NCBI RefSeq assembly: GCF_008297975.1
Contig: NZ_VLNY01000007.1
Coordinates: 124,001 to 188,000 of the forward strand
Source: Antrihabitans cavernicola
GTDB lineage: Bacteria; Actinomycetota; Actinomycetes; Mycobacteriales; Mycobacteriaceae
Length of the DNA stretch: 64,000 nucleotides
Reading direction: 5' to 3'
Below, piece by piece: positions 46,300-54,223 of this stretch. How positions within the stretch are numbered: the first letter of the stretch is position 1; each line of letters begins with the position of its first letter. Under the pieces are notes generated by a model. That model saw nothing but the letters and a program-made list of their open reading frames with translations, had not been told where the DNA came from and made no database searches. The position numbers and the translations under genes were made by a program.

Positions 46300-46617
46300 T
46301 CACATTCCGCGAGTTTCTTCTTCGATGACCTTCGCAACCTCGTGCATCACTTGGATCTGCGTGGGGCCGTCAGTCGTCGGGTGCGTCACGGAGAGACAGA
46401 CCCAGCCGGGACTGTAGGTGAGTTCGGCGGCGTAGCGACGATCGGCAGGCGAGCGGATGTCGTCGGTGCCCTCCCACTCGTCGAGCACCAGCCGAACCCG
46501 TCGGAGCACTCGCGCCCATGCCGCGGCGACCACGGGATCGGGTAGTTCGGGCACGACGTCGTCAGGGGTCGGGATCGATGTGAAGGTCCGGCTGTAAAAG
46601 GTGAACTCTTGAATCAC
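46300..46617 (-). CDS. Hypothetical protein, 105 residues
   Basis: I do not recognise this protein. It is mixed alpha/beta in appearance (PELPDPVVAAAWARVLRRVRLVLDEWEG, then RRYAAELTYSPGWVCLSVTHPTTDG and a C-terminal helix EVAKVIEEETRG), with no membrane helix and one Cys. It starts at GTG 46617, 13 bases after the 33-residue peptide gene on the same strand, so both are probably in one transcript. The stop comes 3 bases from the convergent fadA5 stop. Confidence 0.7.
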   Translation of the reverse strand: MIQEFTFYSRTFTSIPTPDDVVPELPDPVVAAAWARVLRRVRLVLDEWEGTDDIRSPADRRYAAELTYSPGWVCLSVTHPTTDGPTQIQVMHEVAKVIEEETRGM

Positions 46618-46630
46618 TCGATCTGCCGCC

Positions 46631-46732
46631 TCAGAATCCCGACACCGCGCACACGAGCCACATTGTCGCGACTATGCACACCGCCGCTGTGACCGATGGC
46701 AGCCACAGGAGCAGCCTGTTCACTACTTTCAC
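46631..46732 (-). CDS. Small 33-residue membrane peptide
   Basis: Read on the minus strand, GTG at 46732 stands 5 bases after a perfect AAGGAGG and opens 33 codons: VKVVNRLLLWLPSVTAAVC followed by IVATMWLVCAVSGF and TGA. The middle is one continuous hydrophobic helix with two basic residues at the N-terminus and two Cys, the form of a single-span membrane peptide. It would head a transcript with the 105-residue gene. The strong ribosome site is the main evidence; no family is recognised. Confidence 0.6.
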   Translation of the reverse strand: MKVVNRLLLWLPSVTAAVCIVATMWLVCAVSGF

Positions 46733-47053
46733 TCGATCCTCCTTGGTGGCGCTCGACACATCTGTTACACCAACGCAATCGAGTACACACCATTAGCTAC
46801 CTTTCAGCAACCGGTAGAATCGAAACTGTTGCACCTGGGACAACGCGCTATACAGATATGGACCGCCGTCCAGTCCAGCGGTGCCATATCCCGCAAACCG
46901 AAATACTCCGCGTCTGCCAAAGGGGTCAAGAACATACCCGAGACTACGAATAGCACCCCAAACGTATGTTTTCAGTTACTCAGTCGCTAATATCGAATAT
47001 GCGGCGGAGAACACCGAGTCGCACTATCAGCGAAGGGACGTGGACGGCAAACG
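46733..47053. other. Intergenic region upstream of EspR-like gene
   Basis: These 321 bases hold no gene I can support. They are clearly richer in A and T than the surroundings, especially 46955-47015 (CAGTTACTCAGTCGCTAATA and following), with a -10-like TAATAT near 46989. The region probably contains divergent promoters for the small-peptide operon and the EspR-like gene. Confidence 0.5.
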
Positions 47054-47470
47054 ATGGCTGATTTCGCTGCGCGGCTCAACAAATTGTTCGAAACCGTGCA
47101 TCCTCCGGGGCGTAAACCACACACCAATGCGGAAGTGGCTGCCGCTCTCACCGACGCTGGGCATCCGATTTCCAAGCCGTATCTTTCACAGTTGCGATCG
47201 GGACAGCGGACCAATCCGTCGGACGAGACCGTCGCCGCATTGGCCAAGTTCTTCAAGGTCAAGCCCGACTACTTCTTCAACGACATCTACGCCGCCAAGA
47301 TCGACCACGATCTCGAGTTGTTGTCGCAGTTGCAGGGCTACGGTCTGCGCCGGTTGTCCAGTCGTGCGTTCGATCTGTCCGAGGACTCCCAGAACCTGCT
47401 CACCTCGATGGCCGAGAAGCTCCGCGCGAGCGAGGGTCTGCCCGAGGTTCCCCCGGACGGCACCACCTAG
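47054..47470 (+). CDS. EspR-like XRE-family DNA-binding protein
   Basis: The 138-residue regulator resembles M. tuberculosis EspR: FAARLNKLFETVHPPGRKPHT (4-24), then a helix-turn-helix with the recognition segment PYLSQLRSGQRTNPS (42-56) nearly identical to EspR, and a C-terminal helical dimerisation region. EspR is a nucleoid-associated regulator of secretion and cell-wall genes. Here it stands alone on the plus strand and converges on the membrane protein/ImmA operon. Its targets are unknown, but the unusual AT-rich DNA upstream could include its own sites. Confidence 0.9.
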   Translation: MADFAARLNKLFETVHPPGRKPHTNAEVAAALTDAGHPISKPYLSQLRSGQRTNPSDETVAALAKFFKVKPDYFFNDIYAAKIDHDLELLSQLQGYGLRRLSSRAFDLSEDSQNLLTSMAEKLRASEGLPEVPPDGTT

Positions 47471-47475
47471 ACGGT

Positions 47476-48489
47476 TCAGCGGCGCGCTGTCGAGTGCGCG
47501 CCGCCCTCTTCTCCGTAGGCCTTGGCGATATCGCCTACCCACCGTCGAGTCGAGATCCCTTCGGGCGGCGTGATCCACCGGGTGTCCACAGGGACCGCAT
47601 TCAGCGGATCGCGCGCCCATCGAGCAACCGCCGAGGCGCGCTGGGCATTATCCGTCGGCAGCTGCAGCGAATGGTCCAGCGCATAGCTGCCGCCACCGGC
47701 CTGTAGATACAGCGCATCCATGATGTTGGCGACCTGGTCGGACGAGCGCAGCACGCTGGTCATGTATTTGCCGTCGTCTTCGAGCACCTCGGGAAACCGT
47801 TCGGTCATGACCGTGTGCAGGGTGCCGACGCGCCGCAGCAGCAACCGCGCCTTGATGAACGATTCGACCAGGATCCAGATCGCACCCACCGAGATCAGGA
47901 TGCTCGCAAGCGACCAACCCCAGGTCGGTGCGGCGCGGTGCACGAAGTCGACGCCGTCGGTGATCTCGCGAAAGAACTGCAGCAGCGCGAACAGTGCCAC
48001 CGCGGCTGTGCCCGCGGTGAAGACTGCGATGCCGCGACCCAACGGTGTCCAATCGAGGTTCTGCACGCCTGTGATCACGACGAAGGTGCAGCCGATCGCC
48101 ACAACGAGCCAGCCGATCGGCGCATAGAGCAGCGACAGCAGAATGACGACGACGCCGGTCCCGTAGATGAGGTAGGCAGTCTCGCGCAGGCTCTTTCGGG
48201 ACGTGACCGGCCACGCAGCGGCCGCGATGACCGACGCGGCAGCCGTGAAACAGAGCCACAGGATGAGACCGATGGTGGCAGCCAACTCGACGGGCTCGCG
48301 CGGGTAGTGCGCAACGATGCGGTCGATGCTGTCCGCGACGTCGGGAATCGCTACCGTCGACGCGAATGCCACGCACGCGACGGCGATCAGAATCGCGATC
48401 CGAATGGTCGTCGCGGGACGCACCAGCACGCGGCCGACGCGAGATCCCGCGGAAATCCAGACTGCCAGCGCAGTCAACCAAAAACTCAC
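47476..48489 (-). CDS. Polytopic membrane protein (MAB_1171c-like)
   Basis: The 337-residue protein has about seven membrane helices (roughly 3-18, 28-48, 66-91, 100-118, 121-140, 153-173, 188-210) followed by a soluble C-terminal domain (LHTVMTERFPEVLEDDGKYM... and DTRWITPPEGISTRRWV). This pattern resembles the MAB_1171c family of putative transporters, which in actinobacteria are found with XRE regulators and ImmA-type peptidases; the name is from memory. GTG 48489 overlaps the peptidase stop by 4 bases. Function unknown. Confidence 0.72.
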   Translation of the reverse strand: MSFWLTALAVWISAGSRVGRVLVRPATTIRIAILIAVACVAFASTVAIPDVADSIDRIVAHYPREPVELAATIGLILWLCFTAAASVIAAAAWPVTSRKSLRETAYLIYGTGVVVILLSLLYAPIGWLVVAIGCTFVVITGVQNLDWTPLGRGIAVFTAGTAAVALFALLQFFREITDGVDFVHRAAPTWGWSLASILISVGAIWILVESFIKARLLLRRVGTLHTVMTERFPEVLEDDGKYMTSVLRSSDQVANIMDALYLQAGGGSYALDHSLQLPTDNAQRASAVARWARDPLNAVPVDTRWITPPEGISTRRWVGDIAKAYGEEGGAHSTARR

Positions 48490-48998
48490 CCGAGTGCCTC
48501 GTCGTATCGAAGGACCGAGACGCCGGCGCCACGGCTCGTGAACACACGCAGCCGAGCCAGCAGCATGCTCGCGAACGTTTCTGCTTCCCATTCCGCGATC
48601 TCGTCGGCGCCGTCGGCCACCTCGAGATACGAACGCTGACTGAGCATGTAGGCGATCAGATCGTCGCTCGCTTCCAGCGTCACATCCTGCGCGATCTGAC
48701 CGTCGTGGTCGAAGACGATGTGACCCAATTCGTGCGCGAGCGTCCGCTCCCGGTTCGGCAGGCCACTGGCCAGGACGATGATGTCTCGGTCCGGGTAGGT
48801 GCGGCGCTGCCCGCAGACACCGGGTCCCAGATCGGCGACGGCCATTTCGATCGGTCGTCCACGTTCGTGCGCGACCGCATCGACGACTTGCTCGAGCGTC
48901 ACCGAATCGGTGTCGGCAGCGAGCCCGCAGACGACGTCCACGGCTGCCGCGACGCGTCGATACGACCTGGTAGTCCGAGGTGCTTCCCTGTCCGTCAT
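48486..48998 (-). CDS. ImmA/IrrE-type metallopeptidase
   Basis: The 170-residue cytoplasmic protein carries a zinc-peptidase motif HELGH (H89, E90, H93) within RTLAHELGHIVFDHDG and a downstream EWEAETFASMLL helix with the likely third ligand Glu. That is the ImmA/IrrE (M78) pattern; such enzymes cleave XRE-type repressors to switch on genes. The EspR-like XRE protein encoded 1 kb away is a natural candidate substrate, but this is inference. Operon with the membrane protein downstream and the Pro-rich gene upstream (7-base gap). Confidence 0.88.
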   Translation of the reverse strand: MTDREAPRTTRSYRRVAAAVDVVCGLAADTDSVTLEQVVDAVAHERGRPIEMAVADLGPGVCGQRRTYPDRDIIVLASGLPNRERTLAHELGHIVFDHDGQIAQDVTLEASDDLIAYMLSQRSYLEVADGADEIAEWEAETFASMLLARLRVFTSRGAGVSVLRYDEALG

Positions 48999-49005
48999 CG
49001 CGTCA

Positions 49006-49743
49006 TCACTTCGGCCCGAATATCTGGTCTTTGGATTTGGCGACCCGTGCCAACACGAGAGCGGCGCTGACGAAGCTCAGGACAGCGGCAATCGTGCCGG
49101 ACAACGCGAGCCCGGCCACTCCGCCGAGCACCCCTGCCAAGTTGGGCAGAGGCGCGACCGCGTTCACGGGCTTGACCGCCGGTGGCGGTGGCGGCGGCGG
49201 TGGCGGAGGGGGCGGCGGCGCTGGTGGTGGCGGTGGTGGCGGGGGCGGGGGTGGTTCGGACGCAGGCTGCGGTTCCGGCGTCGGCTCGACGACCGGTTCG
49301 GGCACGAAGACCGGCGGAGGTGGCGGCACGGTCGTGGTCGGCGGAGGGGGCGGCGGCGTGGTCTCGAGCAGCAGCGGTAGCGGTGGCGGTGGCGGCGCAC
49401 CCGGAGGGGTCGGCGGCAACACGATCACCGGAGCAGGTAGCGGCGGAAGATCAGGAATGCTGGGGATGGTCGGCGGCCACAACTGACTGTCGTGTGACCA
49501 GCCGTCATGCCAATCCGGGACCTGCGGGATCGTCCGGTCGCCGGACGGTCCAGGAACACTGGGTATGCCGAGATTTCCCGGTACGTCCGAATCAAGGCCG
49601 AACCCCTGCGGGAGGGGCGCTTGGGGAATCGTGGGGACGTAGGGACTTCCGGGGAGCGCACTCGCCGCACCCGACGACAACAGGGTGATCCCGGCTGCGA
49701 TTCCCACGCTTGCAGCAATGCGTACCGCGCGGCCATCGCCCAT
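49006..49743 (-). CDS. Proline-rich exported membrane-anchored protein
   Basis: The 245-residue protein has a signal peptide (about 1-30, likely cleaved near SGAASA), an extended proline-rich region (about 31-190) with uninterrupted runs of 11 and 13 prolines separated by one Ala, and a C-terminal membrane helix (about 205-232) with a basic tail KSKDQIFGPK. It would project through the cell wall. ATG 49743 follows GGAAGAGGGG. First gene of the operon with the ImmA-type peptidase and the polytopic membrane protein. No enzymatic domain. Confidence 0.85.
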   Translation of the reverse strand: MGDGRAVRIAASVGIAAGITLLSSGAASALPGSPYVPTIPQAPLPQGFGLDSDVPGNLGIPSVPGPSGDRTIPQVPDWHDGWSHDSQLWPPTIPSIPDLPPLPAPVIVLPPTPPGAPPPPPLPLLLETTPPPPPPTTTVPPPPPVFVPEPVVEPTPEPQPASEPPPPPPPPPPPAPPPPPPPPPPPPPAVKPVNAVAPLPNLAGVLGGVAGLALSGTIAAVLSFVSAALVLARVAKSKDQIFGPK

Positions 49744-49997
49744 CGCCAGCCCCTCTTCCTGGTGCAATCCGCCTACGAATTCAACGGTCGTTCGCCTGCG
49801 AAACCCACGACTTCTTCCGATATGTCGGACGCCACAGCCGAATAGATGATAGCGACCGGATCACTGGATAGGGAATCTGGAACGGTCGCCTGTCTGATCC
49901 CGCAGCCCATCGAATGCCCGCGAACAGGCCGATTACGGCGCGAAACCTCGCGATAACCAGATGTTTGCCGATTTGTCGCGAACTGGACGGTACGTTA

Positions 49998-50906
49998 TCA
50001 GCTCGCGCCGTAGACAGGCACGGGAGGCTCCGATGACGCAATCAGCTTTTCGATCACGGACCCGAGTTCGGCCGGCTCCCATCGCGCGCCGTTGTCGACC
50101 ACATCGCCGTGTCGCCAACCGTCGGCGAGGGACACCTTGCCGCCCTCTACTTCGAAGACGCGCCCCGTCACGTCACGCGACTGCGTACTCCCCAACCACA
50201 CGACGAGCGGTGAGACGTTCTCGGGTGCCATCGCGTCGAAACCCACGTCCGGCTTGGCCATCGACTCCGCGAACGCACCCTCGGTCATGCGAGTTCGGGC
50301 AGCGGGCGCGATGGCGTTCACCGTCACGCCGTAGCGACCGAATTCGGCCGCCGCGTTGATCGTCAGCGCTGCGATACCGGCCTTCGCCGCCGCATAATTT
50401 CCCTGCCCGATACTGCCCTGCAGACCGGCGCCGGAGCTGGTGTTGACGATGCGTCCGTCCACCGGCCTGCCCGCCTTCGACTCAGCTCGCCAAAATCCGA
50501 TCGCGTGCCGCAGCGGCGCAAAGTGCCCTTTCAGGTGCACGCGGATCACCGCGTCCCATTCCTCTTCACCCAGGTTCGCCAGCATCCGATCACGAAGAAA
50601 GCCTGCGTTGTTCACCAAGACGTCGAGGCCACCGAAGCTCTCGACCGCTGTTGCGATGAGCCGCTGCGCGCCGTCCCAGTCGGCAACGTCGTCGCCGTTG
50701 ATCACGGCCTCTCCCCCGGCTGCGACGATCTCGTCGACCACCAGTTGCGCAGGGTCGGTTGCCGATCCGGCACCATCGAGACCTGCACCCAGATCGTTGA
50801 CGACCACCTTGGCGCCCTCCGCTGCGAATGCGAGTGCGTGCGCACGCCCGATTCCCCTTCCCGCACCGGTAATCACAACGACGCGTCCAGCACACAATCC
50901 ACTCAC
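49998..50906 (-). CDS. Short-chain dehydrogenase (Rv3548c-like)
   Basis: The 302-residue SDR has VVVITGAGRGIGRAHALAFA, NNAG, and SSGAGLQGSIGQGNYAAAKAG (Ser, Tyr, Lys), plus a C-terminal extension like the type 4 17-beta-HSD dehydrogenase domain and Hsd4A. It is downstream of a second SDR on the same strand with a KstR2-type operator ahead of both, as for Rv3548c-Rv3549c. GTG 50906, 6 bases after GAGGAG, is preferred over ATG 50930. It probably oxidises a hydroxyacyl-CoA in ring or side-chain catabolism. Confidence 0.9.
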   Translation of the reverse strand: MSGLCAGRVVVITGAGRGIGRAHALAFAAEGAKVVVNDLGAGLDGAGSATDPAQLVVDEIVAAGGEAVINGDDVADWDGAQRLIATAVESFGGLDVLVNNAGFLRDRMLANLGEEEWDAVIRVHLKGHFAPLRHAIGFWRAESKAGRPVDGRIVNTSSGAGLQGSIGQGNYAAAKAGIAALTINAAAEFGRYGVTVNAIAPAARTRMTEGAFAESMAKPDVGFDAMAPENVSPLVVWLGSTQSRDVTGRVFEVEGGKVSLADGWRHGDVVDNGARWEPAELGSVIEKLIASSEPPVPVYGAS

Positions 50907-50940
50907 AGGTTGCTCCTCGATCCTCGACATCTTCACTGTT

Positions 50941-51726
50941 CTACGTACTCGACACTTGCGCCGTCGACGCGGCGAGAAAGGCGGGCCGCTCACCGCCACC
51001 GTGGACCGTCAGCGTGCTCCCGCTGACGTACGAGGCAAGCGGAGAAGCCAGGAATGCTGCGCAATTGCCGACGTCCTCCGGCGTCGCCATCCGTTGCAGT
51101 GGAACGGTGTGCGCAACGGCGGCAAGGCCGTCGTCTCCGCCGTAATGTAGATCGCTCGATTCGGTGCGGACCAACCCGACGACGATCGAATTGACGCGCA
51201 CCTTCGGAGCCCATTCCACAGCCAAACTCGACGCAAGACTGTCGATACCGGCTTTGGCTGCGCCGTAGGCGGCGGTACCCGGCGACGGCCTGCCACCGCT
51301 GACGCTCGAGATCATCACGATCGACCCACCGGTGTCCTGTGTTTGCATGACTGAGTTGGCCCTCTGCGACACCGCCAGCGGAGCAAGGAGATTCAACCCG
51401 ACGATCTTCGCGTGAAAGTTCGCGCTCGCGTCCGCGGCCAGGGCAAACGGTGCACCGCCTGCGTTGTTGACCAGAGTGTCGAGCCGACCGTGCCGCTCGA
51501 CGATCGTTTCGACAAGAACTCGCACGGCCTCCGGGTCACGCACATCGCACGATTCGAACTCGATCGATGCACCGTCGAGCGCCACGGGCCGATCGGGTGG
51601 GCGGCGCGCACACGCGACTACGGTCGCGCCCGCCCGCAGGAACGTTCGGCTGATGCCTGCGCCAACTCCACGAACGCCGCCGGTCACCAGCACCACTGTG
51701 CCGTCCAAAGCAAGGTCGATGCTCAC
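50941..51726 (-). CDS. Short-chain dehydrogenase (Rv3549c-like)
   Basis: The 261-residue SDR has VVLVTGGVRGVGAGISRTF, NNAGGAPF, SSVSGGRPSPGTAAYGAAKAG (Ser, Tyr, Lys) and the end VSGSTLTVHGGGERPAF. Start GTG 51726 lies 12 bases from a KstR2-type palindrome with no ribosome site, so it may be leaderless. It is divergent from echA20 and belongs to the ring C/D regulon; the exact substrate is unknown. Confidence 0.9.
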   Translation of the reverse strand: MSIDLALDGTVVLVTGGVRGVGAGISRTFLRAGATVVACARRPPDRPVALDGASIEFESCDVRDPEAVRVLVETIVERHGRLDTLVNNAGGAPFALAADASANFHAKIVGLNLLAPLAVSQRANSVMQTQDTGGSIVMISSVSGGRPSPGTAAYGAAKAGIDSLASSLAVEWAPKVRVNSIVVGLVRTESSDLHYGGDDGLAAVAHTVPLQRMATPEDVGNCAAFLASPLASYVSGSTLTVHGGGERPAFLAASTAQVSST

Positions 51727-51738
51727 CGTGCTAACGTA

Positions 51739-51754
51739 CCAAGCAATCGCTTGG
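51739..51754. promoter_or_regulatory. KstR2-type operator, SDR/echA20 divergent promoter
   Basis: CCAAGCAATCGCTTGG has perfect six-base arms around a 4-base centre. It resembles the KstR2 consensus ANCAAGNNCTTGNT, matching with one mismatch when shifted (AGCAATCGCTTGGT). It lies between the divergent SDR and echA20 starts, where KstR2 acts in mycobacteria. Confidence 0.75.
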
Positions 51755-51805
51755 TTTGGCGACCGGGTCTCGTTCGTCGCCGCGCTCCCACCGTTAGGAA
51801 CCCCG

Positions 51806-52582
51806 ATGCCAATCACCTCCTCGTCCGACGGTCCGGGCGTCGCAGTCGTGACGATCGACTACCCGCCCGTCAACGCATTCCCTGCGCAGGGCTGGTTCGA
51901 ACTCGCCGATGCCGTCCGCTCGGCGGGCCGTGACCAGTCGAACCGCACGGTGGTCGTTCGCGCCGAGAACCGCGGCTTCTGCGCCGGCGTGGACATCAAG
52001 GAAATCCAGCGAAACCCCGGCCACCAAAACCTGATCGACCACAACCGCGGCTGTGCCGAAGTGTTCTCGGCGGTATACGACTGTCAGGTTCCGGTGATCA
52101 GTGCAGTGCACGGTTTCTGCCTAGGCGGAGGTATCGGAATCGCAGGCAATTCCGATGTCGTGATCGCGTCCGACGACGCAACGTTCGGGCTACCCGAGGT
52201 CGACCGCGGGGCCCTCGGAGCCGCGACACACCTGGCCCGCCTCGTCCCACAGCACCTCATGCGAGCACTGTTCTTCACCGCGTCGACGATCACGGCACAG
52301 CAGTTGCATCACCACGGATCGGTGTATCGCGTGGTGCCTCGCGACGAGTTGGACGATGCGGCCCTGGAGGTGGCGCGCGACATCGCTGCGAAGGACGGCC
52401 GGGTACTCCGCGCGGCCAAGGAAGCACTCAACGGCATCGACCTGCAGAACGTGCACCGCAGTTACCGATACGAACAGGGCTTCACCTTCGAGCTGAACCT
52501 GTCCGGCGCGTCCGACGAGATCCGCGACCGGTTCGAAGACGACTTGGCGAAACAACGCGCAGACGCGCAGAAGAAGGGCTGA
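51806..52582 (+). CDS. echA20: Steroid ring hydrolase EchA20 (crotonase family)
   Basis: The 258-residue crotonase has RGFCAGVDIKEI and the GGGIGIAGNSDVVIASDDATFGLPEVDRG segment. EchA20 opens ring D of the bicyclic CoA thioester (HIEC-CoA) in steroid ring catabolism. ATG 51806 follows TAGGAA. It heads the echA20-ipdA-ipdB-ipdC operon, the same order as Rv3550-Rv3553. Confidence 0.94.
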   Translation: MPITSSSDGPGVAVVTIDYPPVNAFPAQGWFELADAVRSAGRDQSNRTVVVRAENRGFCAGVDIKEIQRNPGHQNLIDHNRGCAEVFSAVYDCQVPVISAVHGFCLGGGIGIAGNSDVVIASDDATFGLPEVDRGALGAATHLARLVPQHLMRALFFTASTITAQQLHHHGSVYRVVPRDELDDAALEVARDIAAKDGRVLRAAKEALNGIDLQNVHRSYRYEQGFTFELNLSGASDEIRDRFEDDLAKQRADAQKKG

Positions 52583-52586
52583 TCGT

Positions 52587-53468
52587 ATGCGGGACAAGCG
52601 AATGTCGCTCGACGACGTGGTCGGCGAACTGCGCAGCGGAATGACGATCGGCATCGGCGGCTGGGGTTCGCGGCGCAAGCCGATGGCTCTGGTCCGCGCG
52701 TTGTTGCGCTCCGATGTCACCGATCTGACGGTGGTGACCTACGGCGGCCCGGACCTTGGATTGCTTTGTTCCGCAGGCAAAGTCCGCAAGGCCTACTACG
52801 GATTCGTCTCGCTCGATTCCGTACCGTTCTACGATCCGTGGTTCGCCAAGGCGCGCACCTCGGGTTCGATCGAGGCCCGCGAAATGGACGAGGGCATGGT
52901 GAAATGCGGACTGGAGGCCGCGGCCGCCCGTCTCCCGTTCCTGCCGATTCGCGCCGGACTCGGCAGCGACGTGCAGGCGTTCTGGGGCGACGAACTGAAA
53001 ACGGTGACGTCGCCGTACCCGGATGAATCCGGCGCCGCCGAGACGCTGATCGCGATGCCTGCACTGAATCTCGATGCGGCACTGGTGCACATGAACATCG
53101 GTGACGCACACGGCAACGCCGCGTACACGGGTGTCGATCCCTACTTCGACGATCTCTACTGCATGGCCGCCGAGAAGCGGTACGTGAGCGTGGAGCGAAT
53201 CGTCGAGACCGAAGAGTTGGTGAAATCGGTTCCACTGCAGTCGTTGCTGTTGAACAGGCTGATGGTCGACGGAGTGGTCGAAGCTCCCAACGGCGCGCAC
53301 TTCACGCTTGCCGGTGACAGCTACGGCCGCGACGACAAGTTCCAACGGCACTACGCCGAGGCGGCGAAGACGCCCGAAGGCTGGCAACAGTTCGTCGACA
53401 CCTACCTGTCCGGCACCGAGGACGACTACCAGGCAGCCGTACGCGCGTTCGCCGAGGAGCAGGCATGA
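52587..53468 (+). CDS. ipdA: IpdA, subunit of COCHEA-CoA hydrolase
   Basis: The 293-residue protein is a class I CoA-transferase fold alpha subunit (MTIGIGGWGSRRKPMALVRAL, then LGSDVQAF and HMNIGDAHGNAAYTG). In M. tuberculosis and Rhodococcus IpdAB is not a transferase but a hydrolase that opens the last steroid ring in COCHEA-CoA. It starts 4 bases after echA20 and overlaps ipdB by 4. Confidence 0.95.
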   Translation: MRDKRMSLDDVVGELRSGMTIGIGGWGSRRKPMALVRALLRSDVTDLTVVTYGGPDLGLLCSAGKVRKAYYGFVSLDSVPFYDPWFAKARTSGSIEAREMDEGMVKCGLEAAAARLPFLPIRAGLGSDVQAFWGDELKTVTSPYPDESGAAETLIAMPALNLDAALVHMNIGDAHGNAAYTGVDPYFDDLYCMAAEKRYVSVERIVETEELVKSVPLQSLLLNRLMVDGVVEAPNGAHFTLAGDSYGRDDKFQRHYAEAAKTPEGWQQFVDTYLSGTEDDYQAAVRAFAEEQA

Positions 53469-54223
53469 CGACAGCAGTGGACTACACCCGGGCCGAAATC
53501 TGCGCCATCGCATGCGCGGAAATCTTCGAGGGTGCAGGCGAGATCATGGCAAGCCCGATGGCACCGCTGCCGACGATCGGGGCACGGCTGGCGCGGCTCA
53601 CCACCGAGCCCGATCTCCTCATCACCGACGGCGAGGCGCTGATCTTCGCCGATACCCCCGCCCTCGGCGCGAAGGGTCCGATCGAGGGCTGGATGCCGTT
53701 TCGCAAGGTGTTCGACGTGGTTGCATCCGGCCGTCGCCATGTGGTGATGGGCGCCAACCAGATCGATCGGCACGGCAACCAGAATCTCTCCGCCTTCGGG
53801 CCGCTGCAGCGCCCGACTCGTCAAATGTTCGGTGTCCGTGGTGCTCCCGGCAACACGATGAACCATGCCACCAGCTATTGGGTGCCGCGCCACTCGTCGC
53901 GAGTGTTCTGCGACTCTGTCGACGTGGTGTCCGGCGTCGGCTACGACAAGGTCGATGCGGCCAACCCGGCCTACAAATATCTGAACGTGCACCGCATCGT
54001 TTCCAACCTCGGGGTATTCGATTTCGGCGGACCGGACCACACGTTCCGTGCGTTGTCGCTGCATCCCGGTGTGACCGCCGAGGAAGTTGCCGAGAACACG
54101 TCGTTCGAGGTCGCCGGACTCGGCGAGGCCGGGACCACCCGCACGCCGAATGTCGAAGAGCTGCGCCTGATTCGGGAGGTCATCGATCCTCGTGGCGCCC
54201 GCGATCGCGAGGTGCAGGGATGA
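53465..54223 (+). CDS. ipdB: IpdB, subunit of COCHEA-CoA hydrolase
   Basis: The 252-residue beta subunit of the CoA-transferase fold has LITDGEALIFADTP, VVMGANQIDRHGNQNLSAFG and the RGAPGNTMNHATSYWVPRHS segment. With IpdA it makes the ring-opening hydrolase. ATGA overlaps on both sides couple translation with ipdA and ipdC. Confidence 0.95.
   Translation: MTTAVDYTRAEICAIACAEIFEGAGEIMASPMAPLPTIGARLARLTTEPDLLITDGEALIFADTPALGAKGPIEGWMPFRKVFDVVASGRRHVVMGANQIDRHGNQNLSAFGPLQRPTRQMFGVRGAPGNTMNHATSYWVPRHSSRVFCDSVDVVSGVGYDKVDAANPAYKYLNVHRIVSNLGVFDFGGPDHTFRALSLHPGVTAEEVAENTSFEVAGLGEAGTTRTPNVEELRLIREVIDPRGARDREVQG

Noticed and set aside
46820-46833. Possible KstR site TCGAAACTGTTGCA
   Set aside because: One core half-site base is wrong (AAA instead of AAC) and it lies in an AT-rich gap among genes with no sterol link.
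48366-49070. 234-codon plus-strand frame opposite the ImmA-type gene
   Set aside because: Shadow of the peptidase gene, which has a clear HELGH motif and tight operon spacing.
49164-49400. Apparent CRISPR or tandem GGC repeat
   Set aside because: It is the codon run of the proline-rich protein, with no spacer structure.
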